64,000 nt of DNA from Bog-756 sp052326605 (GTDB lineage: Bacteria; Actinomycetota; Acidimicrobiia; Acidimicrobiales; RAAP-2): assembly GCA_052326605.1 (NCBI GenBank), contig JBKQMB010000005.1, positions 1-64,000 on the forward strand, read 5' to 3'. Shown piece by piece: positions 38,046-45,479 of this stretch (position 1 is its first letter; the number at the start of each line of letters is the position of its first letter). A program made the position numbers and the translations under genes. Under the pieces are notes generated by a model. That model did no database searches, was not told the origin of the DNA, and was given only the letters and a program-made list of their open reading frames with translations.

Positions 38046-38067
38046 GAGGCCGACACTTCAGGCCCTC
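38046..38067. terminator. Hairpin after the pyr operon, between convergent genes
   Basis: GAGGCC (38046-38051) pairs with GGCCCTC (38061-38067) leaving one bulged base and a nine-base loop, in the 42-bp gap between pyrF and the minus-strand gene ending at 38074. No U-run. Confidence 0.3.
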
Positions 38068-38073
38068 GGCCCC

Positions 38074-38661
38074 TCAGCGGTCGGCGCTGGGCAGGTCCTC
38101 GGCGAACTCGATGAACGCGGACGGCGGCAGGTACCGGGCGGGGATGTCCCCGGTCTGCTCGTAGAAGTCGACGTCGAAGATGTTGGACACGCCCTCCCCC
38201 TCGACGGTGCCGCTGAGGCCGGCGTCGGATGCGGACAGGAACGCCTGCTTCGCATCGATGGCACCCGACGAAAGTGACCGGTAGGTCGCCTTGGTGATGC
38301 GCGCCACCAGGCTGTAGACGCAGCCGTCGACGGAGGCACCCACCCGTCGCCCGATCATGCAGTGGTGGCTTCCGTCGTCGATCACGTAGACGGTGGCATC
38401 GTCCGTGCCGAGGCAGTCCCGGACGCGATCGGGGTGCCCGAAGACATGGAACCACTGCTCGTGCCGGCGGTCCTTCATGGCCCACAGCGGGCTCGGAGGG
38501 ATGACTCCCTCGGGCTCGTCCTCCTCGAGGGGCGTAGCGTCAGTGGGCGCGGTCACCGGAAACGTGGAGGCGGCCGTCTCCGGTGTGAAGTGGAGTTGGC
38601 CGTCGTCACGCGACTGGAAGATCCCATTCTCCTCGTCCCCGTGCTGGTCTCCTTCTCCCAC
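38074..38661 (-). CDS. Unknown protein, 195 residues
   Basis: I do not recognise this protein. The N-terminal third is acidic and probably disordered (VGEGDQHGDEENGIFQSRDD), then a folded part of about 135 residues runs from PLWAMKDRRHEQWFHVFG to FIEFAEDLPSADR, with DDATVYVIDDGSHHCMIGRR and SVDGCVYSLVARITKATY as striking segments; three His/Cys residues cluster near HHCMIG. No signal peptide or membrane helix. GTG 38661 has AGGAG about seven bases upstream. It lies in a minus-strand block with the 5-oxoprolinase genes, separated by 152 bp. Confidence 0.7.
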   Translation of the reverse strand: MGEGDQHGDEENGIFQSRDDGQLHFTPETAASTFPVTAPTDATPLEEDEPEGVIPPSPLWAMKDRRHEQWFHVFGHPDRVRDCLGTDDATVYVIDDGSHHCMIGRRVGASVDGCVYSLVARITKATYRSLSSGAIDAKQAFLSASDAGLSGTVEGEGVSNIFDVDFYEQTGDIPARYLPPSAFIEFAEDLPSADR

Positions 38662-38813
38662 GTCCGGCTCCTCTCGTCCGAGGGATGCGGATGGGCACCC
38701 CTCGCGGTTGTCGATTCCTATCGTGCCACTCTCCCGGGCAACGCCCGAACCGGAGGCCCCCGGGGGACGGGCACGACTGCGGAGGAGCGACCCGGGGGAA
38801 GCGGATCCGGTGG

Positions 38814-40532
38814 TCAGGTCCCCGCTTCCGTGGGGTACCAACCGGCCACCCTCCGGGCCAGGCCGCGTTCGCTCCGGCGATGCGCGTGGCGTGCCGTGGG
38901 GCGATCGACCTCGGCGAAGATGACGGAGTCCCCGGGCCGGAGCTGGCCCAGGACGGGCAGGTCGGCGGTGATCGCGCAGGCGATGACCGGGTACCCTCCC
39001 ACGGTGGCGTGGTCGGGCATGAGGACGATCGGGTTCCCGTCCGGAGGGACCTGGATCGCCCCGGCGACCATCCCCGTGGAGGGGATCCCCCGGGGATCCG
39101 GGGTGATCCGCCGGTGGTCCGAGGTGAGGCGGATGCCGATCCGGTTCGTGGCGTCTCCCACGGCCCACGGCCCCGAGACGAGGCCCTTCAGTGCAGAGGG
39201 AGGGAAGGCGTGGGGTCCGGCCACCACCCGGACCGTGGCCGGACGGTCCGGGCTCGAGAGCGCGCCGGCCGAGGTGAGGTGGCCGTGCGGCCTGGCCGGG
39301 GCGCCCAGTCCGAGCCGATCACCGGCCAGCAGGGGACCCGGGCCCAGGCCGGACAAGAGGTCCGACGACCGCGAGCCCATCGTCTCCGGGGTGTCGAAGC
39401 CGCCGCTGACGGCGAGGTAGGCGCGGAGCCCGACGCCCAGCCGCCCGACGGCCACCGTCTGACCGCTGCGGACCGGTGCCACGGCGCCGGTCCGGAGCGG
39501 GTGACCGTCGATCCGCACCTCGACGGCATCGGCAGACGATGCCACCACGGCCACATGGCCGTCCCCCTCGAACCGGAGCGTCGGGCCGGAGGCCGTGCAC
39601 TCGACGGCCGCGGCCTCGTCGGCATTCCCGACCAACCGGTTGGCCAGGCGCATGGCCGTCCGGTCGCAGGGACCGCTGCGGGGAATGCCGATGGCTGCCA
39701 CCGACCGGCGCCCACCGTCCACCACCAGGCTCAAGAAGCCGGGGTCGAGGACCTCGACGAGCCGGGGGCCACCGGCAGTCAGCGGGGGACGGGGCCGGGC
39801 CGGGGGCGGGGGGTTCGGGGCGTGCCGGCTGAGGTCGGCGACCTCGGAGAACCGCACTGCGTCTCCGGGCCGCACCAGCGCGTAGGGCGGCGAATCCGGA
39901 TCGAAGAGCGGGAGCGCGGTGCGGCCGAGGAGCATCCAGCCGCCGGGGGTGGCCCGGGGATAGATCGAGGCGAACCCGCCGGCCACAGCCACCGAGCCGG
40001 CCGGCACCGACGGGCGCGGGGTGGAGCGCCGGGCCACTGACACCAGTTCGGGAGGAAGGCCGGTCAGGTAGGGGAATCCGGGGGCGAAGCCGACGAAGGC
40101 CACCCGCAGTTCGGACCGGGTCAACAACTCGACCACCTCCGCCGGGCTGCATCCGATGCCGGAGGCGACGACCTCGAGGTCGGGGCCGTCGAACGTGGTC
40201 GGGACATCGATCGTGCGGGCCGCCCCCTCCGGGTCCCCGCCCGGCCCCTCGGGAGCGTCAGAGCCGAAGGCGGACGCCCCCTTCTCGTCCCGGGAGACCA
40301 GGTCGGCCAACCACTGCTCCCACCGGTCGAGCCGGTCGCCGTCGGGATCGATCCGGACCACCACACTGGCGAATCCCGTCACCAGGTCGTCGATGCCGTC
40401 GGGCGACCGACCGGTCCGGCTGGCATGGGCGATGGCCCGCGCCACCAGGTGGGCGGTTCCGACGTCGGCGACCTCGATGAGGAACGCGCTGTCCCCGTAG
40501 GGCGTCAACCGCCCGGTGGGGTGGCGGATCAA
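38814..40532 (-). CDS. 5-Oxoprolinase subunits B and C fused (PxpBC)
   Basis: A 572-residue fusion. The N-terminal half (about 1-240) is the PxpB/AHS1 domain with AFVGFAPGFPYLTGLP and AGGFASIYPRATPGGWMLLG; the C-terminal half (about 255-560) is PxpC/AHS2 with VLDPGFLSLVVDGGR and GIPRSGPCDRTAMRLANRLV. With PxpA these subunits form the bacterial ATP-dependent 5-oxoprolinase (older annotations say allophanate hydrolase subunits). The two subunits are often separate genes. TTG 40532 overlaps the pxpA stop (TTGA) and is the likely start; another TTG lies eight codons later. Confidence 0.88.
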   Translation of the reverse strand: MIRHPTGRLTPYGDSAFLIEVADVGTAHLVARAIAHASRTGRSPDGIDDLVTGFASVVVRIDPDGDRLDRWEQWLADLVSRDEKGASAFGSDAPEGPGGDPEGAARTIDVPTTFDGPDLEVVASGIGCSPAEVVELLTRSELRVAFVGFAPGFPYLTGLPPELVSVARRSTPRPSVPAGSVAVAGGFASIYPRATPGGWMLLGRTALPLFDPDSPPYALVRPGDAVRFSEVADLSRHAPNPPPPARPRPPLTAGGPRLVEVLDPGFLSLVVDGGRRSVAAIGIPRSGPCDRTAMRLANRLVGNADEAAAVECTASGPTLRFEGDGHVAVVASSADAVEVRIDGHPLRTGAVAPVRSGQTVAVGRLGVGLRAYLAVSGGFDTPETMGSRSSDLLSGLGPGPLLAGDRLGLGAPARPHGHLTSAGALSSPDRPATVRVVAGPHAFPPSALKGLVSGPWAVGDATNRIGIRLTSDHRRITPDPRGIPSTGMVAGAIQVPPDGNPIVLMPDHATVGGYPVIACAITADLPVLGQLRPGDSVIFAEVDRPTARHAHRRSERGLARRVAGWYPTEAGT

Positions 40533-41296
40533 GCGAACCCGTCCGGCGTTGCGAACGGGCGAACGGCGATGCCGGCGCCCTCGAGTGCGGCCCGCACGGC
40601 GGCGGCGGTCGCCGCGGCCGAAGGGGAGTCCCCGTGGATGCACAGCGTCTCGACGGCGACGAGCGTCCACTGCCCGCTCATGGCTTCGATGCCACCGCGG
40701 TGGACGAGGCTCACGGCGCGGTCGGCGACGTGGGCCGGATCGTCCACCACCGCGCCGGCCCGGTGGCGCGGAGCGAGGCGGCCGTTCGCCAGATAGCCGC
40801 GATCGGGGAAGCCTTCGAGGACCACCCGCAGACCGGACCGGTGGGCCGGAGCAATCGCCTCGCTGCCCGCCTGGGTCAGTAGGGTCCCGATGGCCAGGCG
40901 CGAGACGGCGGACACAACCGAGGTGGCCACTACGGCATCGGCGGACATCTGGTTGTACAGCGCGCCGTGGGGTTTGACGTAGGCGACGGTGCCACCGGCG
41001 GACCCGACCTCCTCGAGGAGAGTGGCGCACTGTTCGATGATGTCGTCGATCAACTGTGCCGGCGCGACGTCCCGGGTGCGCCGCCCGAATCCCTCGCTGT
41101 CGCGGAACGACACGTGGGCGCCGATGGCGACGCCGCGTGCCACGCATGCCCGAGCGATGTCCCGCATCACCTTCCGTGATCCGGCGTGGAATCCACACGC
41201 GATGCTCACACTGGTCACCGCGTCGAGGACGCCGGCGTCCATCGGGGTGAGCACCTCCGCCTCGCCGAGGTCGGCGTTGAGATCGACTGCAACCAT
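40529..41296 (-). CDS. pxpA: 5-Oxoprolinase subunit A
   Basis: A 255-residue LamB/YcsF family protein. MVAVDLNADLGE, SIACGFHAGSRKVM, GAHVSFRDSEGFGRR and VKPHGALYNQM are the family signatures, with the conserved acidic and His residues of the active site. It completes a PxpA-PxpBC operon that would convert 5-oxoproline to glutamate. ATG 41296 is chosen; TGGAG and a GATACT box lie just upstream. It is divergent from mihF. Confidence 0.92.
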   Translation of the reverse strand: MVAVDLNADLGEAEVLTPMDAGVLDAVTSVSIACGFHAGSRKVMRDIARACVARGVAIGAHVSFRDSEGFGRRTRDVAPAQLIDDIIEQCATLLEEVGSAGGTVAYVKPHGALYNQMSADAVVATSVVSAVSRLAIGTLLTQAGSEAIAPAHRSGLRVVLEGFPDRGYLANGRLAPRHRAGAVVDDPAHVADRAVSLVHRGGIEAMSGQWTLVAVETLCIHGDSPSAAATAAAVRAALEGAGIAVRPFATPDGFA

Positions 41297-41428
41297 GGCT
41301 CCAGTATCGACCATCCGCGGCTCCGAACCGGTCGCCGGAGGCGCTTTCCCCGGTTGGTTGGTCCGGGGGTGGTCGGGGCCCGGCTCGGCAGCCGGACGAC
41401 CGAGATGACCGGAGGTCCGCTGAGGCGC

Positions 41429-41434
41429 TATCGT
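41429..41434 (+). promoter_or_regulatory. Candidate -10 box TATCGT for mihF
   Basis: TATCGT ends seven bases before the mihF ATG with no ribosome site between them; leaderless start likely for the mihF-gmk-rpoZ run. Confidence 0.42.
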
Positions 41435-41441
41435 CTCGACC

Positions 41442-41759
41442 ATGCCGCAACCGCCCGCACTCACCCCCGAACAGCGCCAGGCTGCCCTGGCCAAGGCAGC
41501 CAAGGTCCGCCGTGAGCGGGCCGAGGTCAAGGAGAAGCTCAAATTGGGCTCGATCAACCTGACCGAGCTGCTCGCCATGGCCGACGGAAATGAGACGGTG
41601 GGGAAGATGAAGGTGCTCTCTGTACTCGAGTCCCTCCCCGGCCTCGGCAAAGTCAAGGCGCGTCGCCTGATGGACACCGTCGGGATCAGCGAGAGCCGTC
41701 GCCTGCAGGGGCTGGGCAGCAACCAGCGCGAATCCCTCCTGCGCGAGACCGCCCGCTGA
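41442..41759 (+). CDS. mihF: Actinobacterial integration host factor
   Basis: A 105-residue DNA-binding protein specific to actinobacteria (mIHF/sIHF). After a charged N-terminal helix (RQAALAKAAKVRRERAEVKE) comes the helix-two-turn-helix core with VLSVLESLPGLGKVKARRLM, which contacts the DNA backbone. It shapes the nucleoid and aids phage integration in mycobacteria. Its position directly before gmk and rpoZ is the same as in Mycobacterium. Its TGA is overlapped by a CTG that seems to start gmk. Confidence 0.95.
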   Translation: MPQPPALTPEQRQAALAKAAKVRRERAEVKEKLKLGSINLTELLAMADGNETVGKMKVLSVLESLPGLGKVKARRLMDTVGISESRRLQGLGSNQRESLLRETAR

Positions 41760-42427
41760 CCGGACAGGGTCCGACTCGGAGCGCCGTCCGGCCCGGGTCA
41801 CACATCTTCGTACTCTTCGGGCCCGGTGGGGCCGGCAAGGGGACCGTTGCTGCTCGCCTGGTGGCCGAGGATCACACCCTGTGGCTCAGTCGTTCCTGGA
41901 CCACGCGGGAGCGCCGACCCGGCGAGCCCGAGGACGCCTACGTGTTCGTGGACCGTCCGACCTTCGATGTCCAGGTGGAGGCTGGGGGCTTCTTCGAATG
42001 GGCGGAGTTCCTCGGCAACCTCTACGGGACCCCCGTGCCCGATCCGCCGCCTGGACGCGACGTCCTGCTGGAGATCGACCTGCAGGGGGCCCAGCAGATC
42101 CGCCGGATCCGGCCGGATGCCACCCTCATCCTGTTGAAACCCCCGTCCGCCGCCGCGCAGGAGGCACGCCTCCGGGGCCGTGGAGACGACGAGGCCCACA
42201 TCGCCCGGCGCCTGCGTGAGGGGGCGGAAGAGGAGCGCAAGGGGTTGCTGATCGCCGACGCGGTCGTGGTCAACCAGAAGGTGGCACAGGCCACCGCGGA
42301 CGTGGCCGGTATAGTGGGGCGTTATCGCTCCGCCGCCCGTGGGGGCGGCGATGCCCTCAGGCCAACCGACGGCGATGCCGGCGGAGCCCTCCACCCCCCA
42401 CCCGACGACGTGCCCGAAGGATCGTGA
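41756..42427 (+). CDS. gmk: Guanylate kinase, apparent CTG start
   Basis: A guanylate kinase phosphorylating GMP. The essential P-loop HIFVLFGPGGAGKGT (codons 41801-41845) is in frame but lies upstream of the first ATG/GTG/TTG (GTG 41861). Then come WLSRSWTTRERRPGE (GMP site), FFEWAEFLGNLYGTP, LLEIDLQGAQQIR and RLRGRGDD. No ATG, GTG or TTG exists in frame before the P-loop for at least 90 bases into mihF; CTG 41756, overlapping the mihF stop as CTGA, is the best start and gives 223 residues. ATC 41804 is another possibility. The stop overlaps the rpoZ ATG. Confidence 0.88.
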   Translation: MTGQGPTRSAVRPGSHIFVLFGPGGAGKGTVAARLVAEDHTLWLSRSWTTRERRPGEPEDAYVFVDRPTFDVQVEAGGFFEWAEFLGNLYGTPVPDPPPGRDVLLEIDLQGAQQIRRIRPDATLILLKPPSAAAQEARLRGRGDDEAHIARRLREGAEEERKGLLIADAVVVNQKVAQATADVAGIVGRYRSAARGGGDALRPTDGDAGGALHPPPDDVPEGS

Positions 42428-42777
42428 TGGCCCAGATTCAGAACACGCTCATGGACCCACCGATCGAGGATCTCCTCGACAAGGTCGACTCGAAGTTCAC
42501 CCTGGTGGCGCTGGCCTCGCGTCGTGCCCGCCAGGTGAACAGCTACTACAACTCGCTCGGCGAAGGTATCGGCGTCGTGGTGCCGCCCCAGGTGGCCTCG
42601 GCGTCGGGCAAGCCGCTGTCGATCGCCTTCGAAGAGGTGGCTGCGGGCAAGGCGACCTACACCCGGCCCGACCCCGAGGAGCTCGCGCTGGCCGAGGCGG
42701 CTGCACTGGCCCTGCTCGAGAGCGAGAACGGAGCCGACAGCGCGGCACCGGACAGCGCGGAAGAGACCACCGACTAG
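42427..42777 (+). CDS. rpoZ: RNA polymerase omega subunit
   Basis: A 116-residue omega subunit that supports beta' folding. The core MDPPIEDLLDKVDSKFTLV, ALASRRARQVNSYYNSLGEG and PLSIAFEEVAAGKATY is intact; an acidic Ala/Glu-rich tail follows. ATG 42427 shares a base with the gmk stop (TGATG); GTG 42424 one codon earlier is possible. Confidence 0.95.
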   Translation: MAQIQNTLMDPPIEDLLDKVDSKFTLVALASRRARQVNSYYNSLGEGIGVVVPPQVASASGKPLSIAFEEVAAGKATYTRPDPEELALAEAAALALLESENGADSAAPDSAEETTD

Positions 42778-42854
42778 CGGTCGTCGGGCCACCGATGACG
42801 GGCGGGACGGTCGTGGGAATCACGCCGGGCGACGGTACGGAAGTGGGAGGCACC

Positions 42855-44099
42855 ATGCCGGGTGGAACAGACGCACGGCCGTTCGTCGTGCTCGGCGTGT
42901 CGGCGGGCATCTCCGCCTACAAGGCGGTGGAGGTCTGTCGCCGCCTGGTCGATGCGGGGGTCCACGTGGCGCCGGTGCTCACCGAGCGTGCGACCCGCTT
43001 CGTCGGGAAGGCCACCTTTGACGCCCTCGGATCGGAACCGACCCAGATCGGCCTCTGGGACGAGGCCTCGCCCATCCCCCACACCCGTCTGGGGCAGCGC
43101 GCCGACCTGGTCGTCGTGGCCCCCGCCACAGCCGACCTGCTGGCCCGCTATGCCGGCGGTTTCGCCGACGACCTACTGACCGCCACGCTGGTGGCCACCG
43201 GCGCACCGGTGGTGGTGTGCCCGGCGATGCACACCGAGATGTGGGAGCACCCCTCCGTGCAGCACAATCTGGCCGTCCTGACCTCACGCGGGGTGACGGT
43301 GATCCCCCCCGAGGAGGGCCGACTGGCCGGTGGGGACGTGGGTCCGGGCCGGCTAGCCGATCCCGCCCTGATCGTCGAGCGGGTGCTCGACCTGCTGGGG
43401 CGCCCCGTCGGTGCGGGCAGCCCGGGCGCCGCCGGGCCGGCCACAGGCGACCTGGCCGGCATCCGGGTGGTGGTGTCGGCCGGCGGCACCCGCGAGCCGA
43501 TCGATCCGGTCCGGTTCATCACCAACCGCTCGTCGGGCAAGCAGGGCCACGCGCTCGCCGAGGCCGCGGCGAGGCGTGGTGCCGAGGTCGTGCTGGTCAC
43601 CGCGAGCAGCCGTCCGGTGGGCCCGGGCGTGGTGGTGGTCCCGGTGGAGACCGCGGCCGACATGGAGGCGGCGGTGCTGTCGCGGTCCGATGGTGCCGAC
43701 GTGGTCATCATGGCCGCGGCGGTGGCAGACTTCCGGCCCAAAGTGGTGCACGGGTCCAAACTGCACAAGACCGACGGCGTGCCCGACCTGATCCTCGAGC
43801 CGACGCCGGACATCCTCTTGGAAATGGGACGGCGCCGACGGCAGGGGCAGGTTCTGGTCGGGTTCGCCGCCGAGACCGACAGGGTCTCCGAGCGGGCACG
43901 GGCGAAGCTGGTCGGCAAAGGGGTCGATCTGATGGTTGCCAACGACGTGGCCGCCGAGGGCGTCGGATTCGACCACGACACCAATGAGGTCACCATCCTC
44001 GGCGCCGACGGGTCGACGACCGAGGTGCCCCTGCGGGGCAAGAATGCCGTTGCTGACGCCGTATTGGATAAGGTGTGCGCGCTGTTGTGCGCGCGATGA
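42855..44099 (+). CDS. coaBC: Bifunctional CoaBC (phosphopantothenoylcysteine decarboxylase/synthetase)
   Basis: A 414-residue fusion. The CoaC flavoprotein half (about 1-190) has GVSAGISAYKAVEVCRRL, VVVAPATADLLARYAGG and PAMHTEMWEHP with the FMN and decarboxylase residues. The CoaB half (about 200-400) has VVSAGGTREPIDPVRFITN and AAAVADFRPK with the KLHKTDG lysine. It carries out two CoA synthesis steps. ATG 42855 has GGGAGG four bases upstream; ATG 42795 is a longer option. Confidence 0.95.
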   Translation: MPGGTDARPFVVLGVSAGISAYKAVEVCRRLVDAGVHVAPVLTERATRFVGKATFDALGSEPTQIGLWDEASPIPHTRLGQRADLVVVAPATADLLARYAGGFADDLLTATLVATGAPVVVCPAMHTEMWEHPSVQHNLAVLTSRGVTVIPPEEGRLAGGDVGPGRLADPALIVERVLDLLGRPVGAGSPGAAGPATGDLAGIRVVVSAGGTREPIDPVRFITNRSSGKQGHALAEAAARRGAEVVLVTASSRPVGPGVVVVPVETAADMEAAVLSRSDGADVVIMAAAVADFRPKVVHGSKLHKTDGVPDLILEPTPDILLEMGRRRRQGQVLVGFAAETDRVSERARAKLVGKGVDLMVANDVAAEGVGFDHDTNEVTILGADGSTTEVPLRGKNAVADAVLDKVCALLCAR

Positions 44100-44120
44100 T
44101 CGGGCCGCCCGTTCCGGGCC

Positions 44121-44168
44121 CTGGCTCCACCTGCACACGGTGCCAGCCACCGTGGCCTGCTGCCACGG
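44121..44168 (+). promoter_or_regulatory. Two consecutive hairpins before metK
   Basis: In the 82-bp coaBC-metK gap, CTGG..CACC pairs with GGTG..CCAG (about 44121-44146, three bulged bases), and CCGTGGC pairs perfectly with GCCACGG around the loop CTGCT (44150-44168), ending 13 bases before the metK ATG. I could not match it to a known SAM or SAH riboswitch. Confidence 0.4.
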
Positions 44169-44181
44169 GCCAAGACCCCCA

Positions 44182-45396
44182 ATGAGAATGGATCCTTCCG
44201 TGAGTTCTCGATACACCTTCACGTCCGAGTCGGTCACCGAGGGCCATCCCGACAAGATGGCCGACCAGATCTCGGATGCGGTGCTCGACGCACTGTTGAC
44301 CGACGATCCGGAAAGCCGGGTGGCCTGCGAGACCCTGTTGACCACCGGCCTGGTGCTGGTGGCCGGCGAGATCACCACCTCCACCTACGTCGACATCCCC
44401 AAGCTGGTCCGCCAGGTGGTCCGGGACATCGGGTATGACGACGACGCCTACGGCATCGACGGCAACACCTGCGGGGTCATCGTCTCAATCGACGAGCAGT
44501 CGCCCAACATCGGGCAGGGCGTCGACAACGCCTTCGAGGTCAGGGCCGGCACCGGTGGCGAGGACCTGCTCAACGCCCAGGGCGCGGGTGACCAGGGGAT
44601 GATGTTCGGCTACGCCTGTGACGAGACCCCCGACCTGATGCCGCTCCCCATCTGGCTGGCCCACCGACTGGCGCAGCGCCTGGCCCAGGTCCGCCGGGTC
44701 GGCGTGCTTCCGTACCTGCGCCCCGATGGCAAGACCCAGGTCAGTGTGACCTACGAGGACGGCCGGCCGGTGGCCCTCGAGACCGTGCTCATCTCGACCC
44801 AGCACGACCCCGGTGTGGACCACGAGACCCTCCTGCTCCCCGACTTGAGGGACAACGTGATCAACCCGCTGTTGCCGCCCGAGCTCGACGTGGACAACCT
44901 GCGCATCCTGGCCAACCCGACCGGCGTGTTCGTGTTGGGGGGGCCTCACGCCGACACCGGTCTCACCGGTCGCAAGATCATCGTGGACACCTACGGGGGC
45001 ATGGCCCGACACGGCGGCGGCGCCTTCTCGGGCAAGGATCCCTCCAAGGTCGACCGCTCCGCGGCCTACGCCGCCCGCTGGGTGGCGAAGAACGTGGTGG
45101 CCGCCGGTGCCGCCACCAAGTGTGAGATCCAGGTGGCCTACGCCATCGGCGTGGCCCGTCCGGTGTCGTTGCTGGTGGAGACGTTCGGCACCGAGCGGAG
45201 CGACCCGGCTCGGATCGCATCAGCGGTGGACGAGTTGTTCGACCTCCGCCCCGCGGCCATCGTGCGCGACCTCGACCTGAAGCGGCCCATCTACCGGAAG
45301 ACGGCGGCGTACGGCCACTTCGGACGGTCCGAAAAGGAGTTCACCTGGGAGGACACCTCCAAGGCCGACGATCTGAAGCAGGCGCTCGGGCTCTGA
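44182..45396 (+). CDS. metK: S-adenosylmethionine synthetase
   Basis: A 404-residue SAM synthetase forming AdoMet from methionine and ATP. Signatures: TSESVTEGHPDKMADQISD, GAGDQGMMFGYACDE (the GAGDQG loop), GGGAFSGKDPSKVDRSAAY, and a C terminus YGHFGRSEKEFTWE. Three candidate starts lie close together (ATG 44182, ATG 44188, GTG 44200), with no clear ribosome site; the first is given. Order coaBC-metK-priA is as in Mycobacterium. Confidence 0.96.
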   Translation: MRMDPSVSSRYTFTSESVTEGHPDKMADQISDAVLDALLTDDPESRVACETLLTTGLVLVAGEITTSTYVDIPKLVRQVVRDIGYDDDAYGIDGNTCGVIVSIDEQSPNIGQGVDNAFEVRAGTGGEDLLNAQGAGDQGMMFGYACDETPDLMPLPIWLAHRLAQRLAQVRRVGVLPYLRPDGKTQVSVTYEDGRPVALETVLISTQHDPGVDHETLLLPDLRDNVINPLLPPELDVDNLRILANPTGVFVLGGPHADTGLTGRKIIVDTYGGMARHGGGAFSGKDPSKVDRSAAYAARWVAKNVVAAGAATKCEIQVAYAIGVARPVSLLVETFGTERSDPARIASAVDELFDLRPAAIVRDLDLKRPIYRKTAAYGHFGRSEKEFTWEDTSKADDLKQALGL

Positions 45397-45479
45397 GCCG
45401 CCCTCCCCGCCGAGCGGCGCCGGGCCCGGACGCGCCGGGTCGCTCCCCGTCGACGGACGGACAGACACCGCCCGACCCC

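Noticed and set aside
45393..45479. CTG 45393 as the start of priA
   Set aside because: In frame and in a CTGA overlap with metK, but the added 29 residues are Pro/Arg-rich and no conserved segment needs them, so GTG 45480 is kept as the annotated start.
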